Assembly (NCBI RefSeq): GCF_017349355.1
Contig: NZ_JAFMPM010000006.1
Location: 744,001 to 808,000, forward strand
Source: Thiothrix fructosivorans
Lineage (GTDB): Bacteria > Pseudomonadota > Gammaproteobacteria > Thiotrichales > Thiotrichaceae
Length of the DNA: 64,000 nucleotides
Direction: 5' to 3'
Part shown: in pieces, positions 1-8,663 of the stretch
How the letters are laid out: the number at the start of each line of letters is the position of its first letter
Numbering within the stretch: position 1 is the first letter of the stretch
Notes under the pieces: generated by a model
Database searches by the model: none
What the model saw: the letters and a program-made list of their open reading frames with translations, nothing else
Told to the model about the DNA's origin: nothing
Program-made: the position numbers and the translations under genes

Positions 1-245
1 TAAGTGGGTTGGTTAACAATAGCGTAAGTGAGTTTTTTCTTTTCTAGATCTTTGCCTTTTAGAGTAATGCTGGTCTTCGTATCCTCTTTTCCTATAATCG
101 TAGCAGAGGTTGCAGTCGGAGGATTATTGATAACGGCTGCTTGAGCACATAAGTTAAGCGATAGCAGCAATACCGCACTGACAAGCCCCGTGTTTATGTG
201 ATAGAAACACGGCAATAACTTACCCCTGTTGAATCGTGACATCAT
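1..245 (-). CDS. N-terminus of a secreted protein with cadherin/Ig-like repeats (partial)
   Basis: The minus strand is open from an ATG at 245 to the window edge, so only the first 81 or so codons are present. The start reads MMSRFNRGKLLPCFYH, followed by a hydrophobic stretch ending in LCAQAAVI, which is a signal peptide with a likely cut after AQA. Immediately after comes a segment with NNPPTATS, KEDTKTSITLKGKD and LTYAIVNQPT. This is the pattern of the tandem cadherin-like/Big_9 repeats found in large bacterial surface proteins. The rest lies outside the window, so size and role are unknown. An adhesin or matrix protein is the usual context for these repeats. A second in-frame ATG lies at 242. 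Confidence 0.6.
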   Translation of the reverse strand, partial: MMSRFNRGKLLPCFYHINTGLVSAVLLLSLNLCAQAAVINNPPTATSATIIGKEDTKTSITLKGKDLEKKKLTYAIVNQPT

Positions 246-410
246 AATGCCCCCAAATATACAAAACTAATAGAAATAAAGCCCATCACCGATGGTGATG
301 ACTCATTCATACTCTCAAATTATTGTAACTTACTCATAAAATAAACAAATAACCAAATAGTCTAACGTTTGTCTATGACTTCCAACTCAACGGCTAAGGC
401 TTATATCGGG

Positions 411-1058
411 TTAAATTTCTCCCATGCGAGCAACAAGCCGCACTGCCTCCGTCCGGTTATGCACCTGTAACGCCCGCAAAATAGCACTGACATGCAGCTT
501 GACCGTACCACCTGAGCAATTCAGCCGGTTAGCGATGGATTTGTTGGGCAGCCCTTGGGTCATAAGATGCAAAATTTCCGTTTGGCGCGGTGTCAGAGAG
601 AAATGTACCCCCATTGCCGGGGTTGTCACCACGGTATTGCAGACAGTCGCTGTTGTTTCCCCCCTCAGAAGCGATGGTGAGATATAGATCTCGTCCGCCA
701 GAATCAGGTGCATGGCATTCCGCACTTCTCCCGCCCCGGCAGACTTGGCTATGTAACCATTTGCTCCTTGCCCGATAAGGGCTTTTGCTCTCGCGGTATC
801 ATCCCAACAGGACATCACGACAAATTTGCTGTCCGGTGACACCTCACGTAAAGCGTGTAGCCAAGCCACACCTTCTGTTTTAGATACAGGAATATCCAAC
901 ACGATCAGATCGAAATGGACGTACATATCCAGCATCCCCAGTGCTTCAGCTACGTTGTCAGCCTCAAACACCGCAACTCCCGGATACATCGCTTCAAGGT
1001 GCATTGCTAGTGCCTCCCGAAACAATGGCTGTTCATCCACAATCAACATACGCATCAT
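411..1058 (-). CDS. NarL/FixJ-type response regulator, orphan
   Basis: This is a 215-residue two-component response regulator. An N-terminal receiver domain (about 4-120) carries the acidic pair D8/E9, the phospho-acceptor D55 in FDLIVLDIP and the conserved K105 in GYIAKSAG. A LuxR-type helix-turn-helix (about 153-212) begins SLTPRQTEILHLMTQGLPNKSIA. The second acidic residue is Glu rather than the Asp seen in its paralogue. It is close in sequence to the regulator ending at 9629 (shared REALxxxLE, GYIAKSAG, EIYISPS and NRTEAV), which sits next to a kinase; this copy has no kinase beside it. Two adjacent ATGs (1058 and 1055) are possible starts; the second is better spaced from AAGG. It may be driven by the kinase at 8.6-9.6 kb, which is inference. 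Confidence 0.88.
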   Translation of the reverse strand: MMRMLIVDEQPLFREALAMHLEAMYPGVAVFEADNVAEALGMLDMYVHFDLIVLDIPVSKTEGVAWLHALREVSPDSKFVVMSCWDDTARAKALIGQGANGYIAKSAGAGEVRNAMHLILADEIYISPSLLRGETTATVCNTVVTTPAMGVHFSLTPRQTEILHLMTQGLPNKSIANRLNCSGGTVKLHVSAILRALQVHNRTEAVRLVARMGEI

Positions 1059-1375
1059 AACCTTGCCTCGCTCAAAGTAATTTAACCCTCTTATCGAAGT
1101 ATAAGATGATGGGAATATACCTAGACAAAGGGAATAGACAACTTATGCGGAATTTTTATGATTTTTTGATATAAAGCATCATTTATCATGATAATAAGCG
1201 GGTGAAGATGGGGGGAAACCACGCGGGATTGGGGTAGGCACTAACCTTTTTTTGAAACAGGCTTAAGGTATTGTCCTAATTTACTTGACCATTACAACAC
1301 GCTATCCGTAATGACCGCTTATGCAAGAGGCGGATTTTCCGCCTCTTGCCGCTGTGCTGCCTGATGCCAGCGAGC
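1059..1375. other. Gene-free spacer between two minus-strand genes
   Basis: I see no coding frame here. The stretch is AT-rich near 1130-1200, should hold the promoter of the response regulator at 1058, and contains one perfect inverted repeat at 1323-1349, listed separately. Confidence 0.5.
1323..1349 (-). terminator. Perfect 11-bp hairpin after the large exported gene
   Basis: GCAAGAGGCGG and its complement flank a 5-nt loop, 27 bp beyond the stop codon of the gene ending at 1376. There is no clear T-run, so it could be a weak terminator, a 3' stabilising stem or a small palindromic repeat. GGCGG-loop-CCGCC cores recur at 22.65 and 56.5 kb. Confidence 0.4.
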
Positions 1376-3934
1376 CTATTCGGTGACTACAAGAATGCTT
1401 GATCCATAAGACTTCGGACATCCGCGTGGGCCTCGGCTGCAATAAATCGGCATGTACCCGATGTCATTGGTCAATAAACTGGACTTGAGTGCCAAATCTG
1501 GGCGGCTTTGTGCTTGATAACCAATCTTAATGCCAGGTGTCTTATAAAGGGGGTAGCGGTACTCTATTGTCTTGATTTTCTCCTCTGGCACCTCTAGCTT
1601 TTTGGGGACAAGCTTGTTCCACAGATTTACCACTGGTTTGACCACCAGTTTTGTGACCACTTCATTGACCTTGGCATAGGCACCGACCTCACCCGCCAGC
1701 ATCACCGCTTGCCAGTCCAATTCCAGTTTAGGGGGTAGCCCTGACAGCAGTTCACTGGCCGTCACGCTAGCCCGTAAAGGCATGTCAACATGCATGTAAT
1801 TGAGCACCCCGTACCCACCCATTTCAGCCAGACCTGGCATTTCGGCACCTGCCCTGGCGTTCAGGTTCAGGGCGTAAGAGGTGTTGAGTTTGCCCTGCAA
1901 TTTTGCATCTGCCGTCACACCCGTGGACTTGACACTCAGTTGGTCGGTCAAGGAACCCTCCGTATTGACGTTCATCTCCCCGCCTACACCGGCACTAAAG
2001 CTGATGCTGACTGCCCCAACAGGAATGGTGATGGGCGGGGTTTCCAGAGTCTGCGCAAGGTTGGCTAACGGTTTGTTCCAGCTTAAGTTGGAACCGGCAG
2101 GGCTAAGCTCCTTTTCTTGTTTCCTGACAATGTTGGCCAGCAAGCCCAGTTCACTCTTGAAAGCAGAGCCTTTGACCGCGCTCTGCATTGCTGTGAGTTG
2201 GGAATTGATGTTGTCCACTTCCTGGTTGAGTTTGGCGGCTGTCTCTGCCGCACTGTGCTTGACAACAGAGAAATACTTTTTGTCAACCTGTTCAGGGATT
2301 GTCCATACCTTGGATTGCTGGCTGAGGTTGACAATATTGAAAGGGTTGCCCAGGATATACGAGGAAACTGTCAACTGCGCTAACGATTCTCCTGACATGC
2401 GCAACATACCCATCGCCTCAGTATTCAGCGAAAACATGCTGCGGTCACCAAACTGCCTGTCCCAAGTGAAGCAGACACCTTTGTTCCAGCCTTGGCCAGC
2501 GTCAATGGTAGGACACACGCCGATCGTGGTGTTGGGGTCTTGGTAATGTAGCCCCCGTTCTGCTTCGCTTAAGTATTGCTCAAATTGCCGACGTTGTTTT
2601 TCAAGGTTATGTTGCAAGCTGATGGGCGGTGGCAGATTGATGATGAGATGGCCTTGCGTGTCTGGTCCCTCAAAGCTTGGCTGCAATGGGGTAAAGCCTT
2701 GAAGTTTCTCTGGGTCGTTCAGGTACTTGTTGTACTCGTCCTGATAATAGGAGAGTTTATCCTCAAACTCATTCATCAGTTTATCTGCGTATTGTGGGGC
2801 TGTCATCTGTGCCACGCACAGCGGGTCAGAGACTTTGTAAACCACTCTTCCCCCAGCGCCCTTGATCACCTGGTCTATAGCTTGGTAGCCCGTTGGGCAA
2901 GTCTTGGTTACCTTGTCATAAGTTGGTTCTTTCTTGTGGCAGTAAGCTGTGCCTAATGTCTCCAGTTCCTGAGGGGTGGTGGCAGAGTACAATTTGATGC
3001 TGCTAGGTTCTAGGATGGGCGAATGGAAATCCCCCCAGATCTGGCAACTGCCTGTGCTGCTCAGCTTTTCCATATTGGCGCTGCAATAAGTCAGGCCATT
3101 CTTTTGGGAACGCCCCGCACAGAAACTGACTCTATCCCAAACTTTGACTTCAATGCTAAACGGACCTATCTCGTCAGTTTTCCCTCTCCGAATACCCTTA
3201 ATCTTCACGTTAGGGTAAAAGCCTAAATCTTCCGTACTGGGTACTCCTGACAAGGTTCCGTCAACTTCACTAAACTTTGCCCATTTTGGCTTTTCTTCAA
3301 TAGAAAAGGTAATGTTACTTGCTTCACCATTGATAATTGGTTTGAATTTATATTCAACGCCCATCTCGGCAGTTGAATTAATAAGCCCTGAATGAACAAA
3401 TGCAAAGTTATCCGGCACTCCATCCAGACTAAAAAACTCGTTAGGATCAGCGTTTTTCTCCACCGTAATAAGAACGCCATCCTTAGCAGTATTCCCCTCA
3501 TTATCTGTAACTGTTAATTTAAACAGCAACTGAGTCGATTGAAGACCTATAAGTTTTGGGGCAATGAAAGTAGGTGTTGCAGTTGTCGCTCCTGATAATA
3601 ACACCGCTATTCCCAACGGATGTTTCTCTTGAACCCATTGGTAACTGGAAATATTGCCTTTACTTGCCCGTGCATCCAGTGTAACCAAGACATCTTCTTT
3701 TACTATCTGAGCAGAACCTGCACTAGCTATTGGTAAAGTGTTATTCTCGGGAGAAGCATTAACAACATCCATCGTCGCAACAACAATATTATCCCGTAGC
3801 GGTGTATTGACCGCCACATCACTATTGCATTCCCCTCCCACCATCAATGCCGCACAAATAACCATCAAGCCATATCGAACATAATGATGGAAAAAGCCTA
3901 CCAAGCGTTTTTTGTCGCATTGAAATAAAATCAT
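1376..3934 (-). CDS. Large exported protein with PKD-like and Ig-like domains
   Basis: This 852-residue protein is not a family I can name. Residues about 17-37 form a hydrophobic export signal (LMVICAALMVGGEC); the Cys does not sit in a good lipobox. After it comes a PKD-like domain (about 68-160: PIASAGSAQIVKEDVLVTLDARAS, then TPTFIAP and FKLTVTDNEGN). Next is a putative Ig/He-PIG-like domain (about 170-265) with KPKWAKFSEVDGTLSGVPSTEDLG. The remaining 580 residues contain many Cys and a coiled-coil-like part (EQYLSEAERG, AAKLNQEVDNINSQLTAMQSAVKG). The start follows AGGAAGG by about 6 nt. The next gene upstream (3992-4972) is also an exported protein on the same strand 57 bp away, so the two probably form an operon. 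A cell-surface or periplasmic role is likely; catalysis is not evident. Confidence 0.7.
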   Translation of the reverse strand: MILFQCDKKRLVGFFHHYVRYGLMVICAALMVGGECNSDVAVNTPLRDNIVVATMDVVNASPENNTLPIASAGSAQIVKEDVLVTLDARASKGNISSYQWVQEKHPLGIAVLLSGATTATPTFIAPKLIGLQSTQLLFKLTVTDNEGNTAKDGVLITVEKNADPNEFFSLDGVPDNFAFVHSGLINSTAEMGVEYKFKPIINGEASNITFSIEEKPKWAKFSEVDGTLSGVPSTEDLGFYPNVKIKGIRRGKTDEIGPFSIEVKVWDRVSFCAGRSQKNGLTYCSANMEKLSSTGSCQIWGDFHSPILEPSSIKLYSATTPQELETLGTAYCHKKEPTYDKVTKTCPTGYQAIDQVIKGAGGRVVYKVSDPLCVAQMTAPQYADKLMNEFEDKLSYYQDEYNKYLNDPEKLQGFTPLQPSFEGPDTQGHLIINLPPPISLQHNLEKQRRQFEQYLSEAERGLHYQDPNTTIGVCPTIDAGQGWNKGVCFTWDRQFGDRSMFSLNTEAMGMLRMSGESLAQLTVSSYILGNPFNIVNLSQQSKVWTIPEQVDKKYFSVVKHSAAETAAKLNQEVDNINSQLTAMQSAVKGSAFKSELGLLANIVRKQEKELSPAGSNLSWNKPLANLAQTLETPPITIPVGAVSISFSAGVGGEMNVNTEGSLTDQLSVKSTGVTADAKLQGKLNTSYALNLNARAGAEMPGLAEMGGYGVLNYMHVDMPLRASVTASELLSGLPPKLELDWQAVMLAGEVGAYAKVNEVVTKLVVKPVVNLWNKLVPKKLEVPEEKIKTIEYRYPLYKTPGIKIGYQAQSRPDLALKSSLLTNDIGYMPIYCSRGPRGCPKSYGSSILVVTE

Positions 3935-3991
3935 ACAATACCTTCCTATAGGTTAAAATGACAACCATCGAATCATTAAGAACCATCAGCT

Positions 3992-4972
3992 TTACAAATC
4001 AGCCCAGTTGACAATGCGAGTCTTTTCATACGCACCATCACCATTTTCATCTGTATTCAGCACAAAGGTTGTCGATGATGTTGGTAACACTTGGGCTTTG
4101 GTATTATTAGCGCCGTTCATGATTAATTCCCCCGCGTGAATACTACCAATAGTAAAATAAAGTGGCTGTAAGACTTTTGGTGTGATATATCCATAATTAC
4201 CGATATATATTCGCCCATCCATTTCTGTAATTGAACCTTGTTCCCTATTTCCTGCGCCAAGCTGCTGTAGATTAACCTTAAGGATTTCTACATTTTTTTC
4301 CTTAACATAGGTGTTCTGATTTTTGGATAGTTTGACTCCTGTTATGTTAAGAGAGGCAGAACCGTTATATACGTCGATTATTTTATCAATCGGATTAACC
4401 ACAGTAACGTCGATATTATCCGTTTCAGTTAACGTTTTGGGCGGACCATAAGTTTCGACACGAGTAAAACCACTGCTGCCATTGATTATTGCGCTTTCAC
4501 TTTGGCATTGGTCATAAGTGTATTGGGATAGATAGGTCGTAGCTAAACCATCGTCTGATACACTTTCTTTGGCAGTCCGACTAATTTTTCCGCTTATCTG
4601 ACAATTTGCAGTGTCGGAAAACATCAATGGCGTATTCATCAATAATACTATAGGCGTTACTTCAAGTGCGTTAGACGACATAACTCTTCCTAACTTCAAG
4701 AAATCAAGTGCCGCCGCTTCGGTCAACGTAGCTAGTTCACGCTTCCCTGTATAAAGGGGATTCAATGGTGTGGTGTCAGTATTTACCACCACGGTTGGTT
4801 CGGGTGTAACGGTGGACGTGGTATTGCCACTGGGATCTATCGGGTCTGAAACGTTACTACCGCCACCGCCACATCCGGTAATAACCACCATGCTCATAGC
4901 TAACAACGTGTAACCACCATGCCGACGACATACTGTAACAAGCGGTTGTTTTGTTCCTTGAAATGAAAACAT
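3992..4972 (-). CDS. Lipoprotein of unknown function
   Basis: The 326-residue product has a positively charged start, a hydrophobic core and a good lipobox (MVVITGC, Cys34), followed by a Gly-rich and Ser/Thr-rich tether (GGGGSNVSDP, then TSTVTPEPTVVVNTDTTPLN). It is therefore predicted to be a lipid-anchored envelope protein. The mature part (about 75-326) looks like beta-rich repeats with YIGNYGYITP and FVLNTDENGDGAYEKTRIVNW, and has two Cys (QCQS and NCQIS regions) that may pair. A strong AGGAG precedes the ATG. It lies 57 bp upstream of the large exported protein, suggesting co-expression. I recognise no family. Confidence 0.7.
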   Translation of the reverse strand: MFSFQGTKQPLVTVCRRHGGYTLLAMSMVVITGCGGGGSNVSDPIDPSGNTTSTVTPEPTVVVNTDTTPLNPLYTGKRELATLTEAAALDFLKLGRVMSSNALEVTPIVLLMNTPLMFSDTANCQISGKISRTAKESVSDDGLATTYLSQYTYDQCQSESAIINGSSGFTRVETYGPPKTLTETDNIDVTVVNPIDKIIDVYNGSASLNITGVKLSKNQNTYVKEKNVEILKVNLQQLGAGNREQGSITEMDGRIYIGNYGYITPKVLQPLYFTIGSIHAGELIMNGANNTKAQVLPTSSTTFVLNTDENGDGAYEKTRIVNWADL

Positions 4973-5007
4973 GATACTTACTCCTTAGTTATCCACTACC
5001 GATTCAC

Positions 5008-5504
5008 TTAAGCCGACTTGGCGATATCAATACTATCAATCGTCATTTTCAATTGATCATCACCCTCCCGTGTTGCGAATATACTCAATGCAAAAGAATA
5101 CTCTCTGTTGCCCTGTGCCTGAGGAATTGGAATCTTTATTTCATCTTCAATTAACATTTGGTACACTCCTTCTTCGCTCTTTGTCTTTATGGCAATAATC
5201 TCTTGAGTAAAACATTCAATCTTGCTAAGGAAAGTCACGAATGCTTTTGCCGTTTCTGAGGTTTTATCTAAATAATATTTAATGATGATAGAAATCTCAT
5301 TCGATGGATTATCTATGGTAAAGCTGTAGGTTGTCGTCTTGAAAGCAGAGTGCAGCTTATTTTGTTGTTCAGTTCAATACTGAAATCGCCGAATAACAAG
5401 CTAATCGCCATACTATTTGGCGATATAGTTGCTACTGGAGGGTGAAAAGACGCACTCATTATCGGCGATAGAACCGGAAATAATGACTTGACCTCTTGAC
5501 TCAT
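5008..5504 (-). pseudogene. Unknown gene of about 165 codons, split by a one-base frameshift
   Basis: Two overlapping minus-strand frames make one coherent protein. The first starts at the ATG at 5504, behind AGGAG, and reads MSQEVKSLFPVLSP to FGDFSIELNNK. The second frame is open from about 5373 to 5008 and continues NKLHSAFKTTTYSFTIDNP to the C-terminus DSIDIAKSA. Adding one base to the short A-run (TTTT on the plus strand, 5360-5363) joins them without a stop. Taken alone, the first frame ends after 63 residues, and the second would need a GTG start at 5238 with no ribosome site. The gene is either truly frameshifted or has a homopolymer base missed in the assembly. I do not recognise the family. 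The protein has no signal peptide. Confidence 0.6.
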
Positions 5505-5604
5505 ACTATTACTCCTAATATTTTACTGTTTGACAATAATTAAAATTATCACTTAAGAATGCATCTAGTAGACATTATTCCAAACACCCAGATTGTTGAT
5601 AAAT

Positions 5605-6246
5605 TTAATAGTTTCCAGGTATAATGAATGGCATTTGATCATTGTTAGTTATTTGATCGATTTTTAATTTATTACCTGTAAAAGCTTCAAAAATTGCATG
5701 AGCAGCGACGCTAGCAAGCCAATATAAGTGTTCATTGTCATTTCGACCTTGCATAAATCCTAGTTCTAATAAATGGGCGACTGGTTTTGTTTCTCGTATC
5801 CAGCCAAGTTTTCCATCCTCGGATTCTGTATCTGGGCGACACCAAGAGTGTTTATGAGCGTCATGAGAAATAAAAGACTGGCGAATGAATTCACCTACTT
5901 TTTTACTTTCATTCGAGACTCCATAATAAATACCACAACGTTTAGAAGCATCATCCATATCAAGACCAGTAGCAGAATCCCTATGTATTTCTAATATCCA
6001 AGCATCCCCATAGTTAAATCGTTTGTTAACCCAATTTATAGAATCTCCAAGATCCTGAGAATGAGGAGATACTCTCACGTCAATATTAGATTTTTTAAGA
6101 ATGCTAGCAATTTCATTAGTGATGCTTATCGTTTGTGGTGCTTGTGCATGACTACCATCGACTGCACCCGGATCTCCATCTCCATGACCAGCAGTTAGTA
6201 CAATAATGTTTGGCTTTTGCAAAATTGGTAATATTGATGTTTTCAT
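5605..6246 (-). CDS. N-acetylmuramoyl-L-alanine amidase (Amidase_3 type)
   Basis: The 213-residue protein fits the zinc amidases that cut the bond between MurNAc and the peptide stem of peptidoglycan. Visible family marks are VLTAGHGDGDPGAV near residue 20 (first zinc His), LEIHRDSATG near 95 (second His), and HLLELGFMQGRNDNEHL near 170 (catalytic Glu), in the correct order and spacing. There is no signal peptide, no cell-wall-binding repeat and no membrane segment: the catalytic domain stands alone, so export would need another route. The start has a good AGGAG. Its neighbours are a small lipoprotein (6455-6706), an unknown protein and a beta-helix protein, all in the same direction and all AT-rich. 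An effector paired with a lipoprotein immunity factor is one possibility; a prophage-like lysis amidase is another. Confidence 0.8.
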   Translation of the reverse strand: MKTSILPILQKPNIIVLTAGHGDGDPGAVDGSHAQAPQTISITNEIASILKKSNIDVRVSPHSQDLGDSINWVNKRFNYGDAWILEIHRDSATGLDMDDASKRCGIYYGVSNESKKVGEFIRQSFISHDAHKHSWCRPDTESEDGKLGWIRETKPVAHLLELGFMQGRNDNEHLYWLASVAAHAIFEAFTGNKLKIDQITNNDQMPFIIPGNY

Positions 6247-6454
6247 TTTAAATACTCCTTGATTTTTTCTATCTTAAGAAAAAAGTAATAATCATATAAA
6301 AATACTCAATTTTATATGGAGGTACTATCTAAAAACTGTTTGTGATCTACAAAATTTTCTGGATACTATTTACTTATTATCAAAGAAAACATTAAATCAC
6401 TCATATCTATCACCTTTATTAAAAATAACGAGAAAATAATTTTTCCTTAGGCAC

Positions 6455-6706
6455 TTAATTACAATCTTTGACAGGATTTATTTTACCGCTACCGCAAGAA
6501 GTATCTTCATAATTTTTAAGATCGGATAGACAGCCTGTCCAGTATGCTTTTTCCCAGAACCATGCTTTTATCTCGCAGGGTCCTCGCCCCTCAATCATTG
6601 TCGGTGGGATAGACATGTCTTCTATCCCAACTGTTGTACATCCATTAAATAGAGAAGATGATATAACTATTAATAGTATAATCCTTTGATTGGAAAAACG
6701 TTTCAT
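6455..6706 (-). CDS. Small cysteine-rich lipoprotein
   Basis: The product has 83 residues. I chose the ATG at 6706 because GGAG sits 6 nt before it; two in-frame starts lie up to 18 bp upstream. The N-terminus MKRFSNQRIILLIVISSSLFNGC is a lipoprotein signal with lipobox LFNGC. The mature part has four further Cys (PCEIK, TGCLSD, TSCGS, KDCN), consistent with two disulfides in the periplasm. It is the gene just upstream of the amidase, 208 bp away and on the same strand. No family is recognised. A periplasmic immunity protein for the amidase would fit size and location but is inference only. Confidence 0.6.
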   Translation of the reverse strand: MKRFSNQRIILLIVISSSLFNGCTTVGIEDMSIPPTMIEGRGPCEIKAWFWEKAYWTGCLSDLKNYEDTSCGSGKINPVKDCN

Positions 6707-6770
6707 TAAAAACTCCATTTTCACACCTCATTACATTTTAGAACAATGTTTTGAAAAACATACCAAGTAA

Positions 6771-7559
6771 TTATAACCGAACTTTATCTCCAAATTTTTT
6801 TGCTAAATTTTGCAATGCAATGGCATTATCATTCGTGCTTTTATGCTTGTTTTCAATCAACAGTTTTCGAGCTGCAATACGAAACTCTTTTATATCGAAG
6901 TTATATAAATACTCATCGCCTTTTAATTTAGAAAAGATTTTCTGTCGATTGTCAATAGTGAAAGGTAGCGACTCCTTATTAACGATATATTCAACAGGCA
7001 AGTAGCGATAAGTACTGTCTGAAAAAGATAATATCCAAAGATTTCCATCCCCTGGATTTCCACCAATACGTAGCGGTTTAAGATGAATATCACAAGGCTG
7101 ACCATTTTCCCTGACGTTACCATAGATTTTTCCAGAAATAAGTCCTGTCAGTGATATGAAGTGTTGGCTTCTTGTTTGTATTATATTATTACTAATCTCT
7201 ATATTACATATAAGTCCATCACTACAGAATATCCCTTGCAGATAACCATTAGAACGAATATGGTTACCAGTAATTTTTATGTCGCTTATTTCAGCGGCAG
7301 CGTACTGAATATTTTGAATATGCGGATCACTAGGAATTATTTGAACTCCATCTCTATGACCTACATTTACCCATCCATCTAAATTATCAATGATAGTACA
7401 GTTTGATACGTTACAACCATTCGCTTTTACAACAATACCATCATTTTGGTAATGACTCACCCATAAGTGATTCATCATTTCTCCGCTTGATTTTAGTTCA
7501 TATGCTGGATCAGGAGGTGGAATATACTCTTTAGAAAATACTCTGCTAATTGTCGTCAT
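6771..7559 (-). CDS. Right-handed beta-helix protein without signal peptide
   Basis: The product has 262 residues. The start at 7559 is favoured because AGGAAG lies just upstream; the open frame extends 19 codons further. Residues about 30-150 show short repeated turns such as GIVVKANGCNVSNCTIIDN, EISDIKITGNHIRSNG, GIFCSDGLICNIEISNNIIQT and KIYGNVRENG. This is the N-rich pattern of right-handed parallel beta-helices (pectate-lyase-like and phage tailspike folds). The C-terminal 90 residues are mixed and charged. No catalytic set typical of pectinases is apparent. No signal peptide is visible. It lies in the AT-rich run together with the amidase. Function is unknown; binding or cutting of a polysaccharide is the usual role of such folds. 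Confidence 0.6.
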   Translation of the reverse strand: MTTISRVFSKEYIPPPDPAYELKSSGEMMNHLWVSHYQNDGIVVKANGCNVSNCTIIDNLDGWVNVGHRDGVQIIPSDPHIQNIQYAAAEISDIKITGNHIRSNGYLQGIFCSDGLICNIEISNNIIQTRSQHFISLTGLISGKIYGNVRENGQPCDIHLKPLRIGGNPGDGNLWILSFSDSTYRYLPVEYIVNKESLPFTIDNRQKIFSKLKGDEYLYNFDIKEFRIAARKLLIENKHKSTNDNAIALQNLAKKFGDKVRL

Positions 7560-7630
7560 TTTTAACACTTCCTTTACTTTAAAATGAGAAACATCTGTAA
7601 AAACCGATTTGCTCATGTTTTTCTAAATTT

Positions 7631-8286
7631 TTATTTTGAAAATGCTGCAATGCAACTATCGAGTTCGGCGATTTTTTCTTTTTCGCTAGGCTCACTAGGT
7701 GTACTTCTTCTAGCAGATGTATCTCTGATATTCTGCGCATCCCTTTCTTTTTTTATTTCAGATAAAGCACTTTCAATAACTTTTAGATCAGGCTCTGCTA
7801 ATTGAACATCGTTTTGAAGTATATTTAGTTTTCTATGTACCTGATAAATTTTTGCATTTAAGAGCTTATAGGAGAGTGACCGAGTCTGCTCTTGTGACTC
7901 TAAGTAATCATACATACAGGCCATAGCATCGGACGCTTTAGCATAATTTACAGATTGAACTTCAAAATTATAGCGTGTGTTAGGTATATCAATCAAATTC
8001 CCAATAAGACTACCCGCTGCTGCACCTTTCGCTTCTCCAGAAAACCCGGCTAATAGACCTGCAAGCGCTAAACTCAAACGTGCATCATTAATTTTGAACT
8101 GATTTTTTTTATTTCACTTGATTTAAATAGGTATAAATCGGAATACTTCTTCATGTTTTTAATAGCTCCCGCTTCATCAATAGCTTCTTGTAATTCCTCA
8201 TCATCAATAATAGTTGGATAATAACTGGCGCAGCCTGATACAATTAAAATCACAAAAAACATAAAAATCCTTTTTACGTAAAACAT
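7631..8286 (-). pseudogene. Glycine-zipper lipoprotein, split by a one-base frameshift
   Basis: The first frame (8286 to 8074) is a lipoprotein start, MFYVKRIFMFFVILIVSGC, with lipobox IVSGC. It runs through EELQEAIDEAGAIKNMKKYSDLYLFKSSEIKK and then stops soon after an eight-base A-run (T-run 8103-8110 on the plus strand). The second frame is open from 8113 to 7631 and reads NQFKINDARLSLALAGLLAG, then GEAKGAAAGSLIGN (a glycine zipper) and a charged helical C-terminus. One extra A in the run fuses them into a protein of about 218 residues with no stop. Without it, the second frame has only a TTG start. The parts make better sense as one envelope lipoprotein; the slip may be biological or an assembly error. 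Confidence 0.55.
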
Positions 8287-8573
8287 TGGACTTTCCTTTT
8301 AATCTCATGAATAACTGAAGCTAAGATATCAAGTTTAAAATAAGAAAAAATAAAACACCCTATATAGTCATAATATGGATCCTTTCTAAAAAATATCTAA
8401 CCCTGCTATCACCTAAATAATCAGGCTAAGGTTTTCACTCATTTTCTGAGCGTAACTCATTAAATTTTCAAGATTGAAATTCACGAAAATTTAGATTCAT
8501 ATATTTAGCTTCAATAATAGTTATGTAATAAAATATTTTGAATATCACAAAGGTCTAATGGATTATATATGTC
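8287..8573. other. AT-rich gene-free spacer
   Basis: I find no coding frame here. The stretch is very AT-rich. It separates the AT-rich minus-strand gene set from the heptamer repeat that follows the histidine kinase, and it probably contains the promoter of the lipoprotein at 8286. No clear promoter boxes or hairpins stand out. Confidence 0.4.
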
Positions 8574-8663
8574 TTATTAGTTATTAGTTATTAGTTATTA
8601 GTTATTAGTTATTAGTTATTAGTTATTAGTTATTAGTTATTAGTTATTAGTTATTAGTTATTA
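8574..8663. repeat. TTATTAG heptamer tandem repeat, 12 perfect copies
   Basis: Twelve uninterrupted copies of TTATTAG run from 8574 to 8657, followed by a partial copy. The array overlaps the last codons of the histidine kinase, so its final residues (ITNN) and its stop are written by the repeat. Read on the kinase strand, the unit CTAATAA gives TAA in every frame within a few codons, so copy-number change cannot lengthen the protein much. Confidence 0.95.

Noticed and set aside
8574-8663. CRISPR-like array
   Set aside because: The heptamer copies are contiguous with no spacers.
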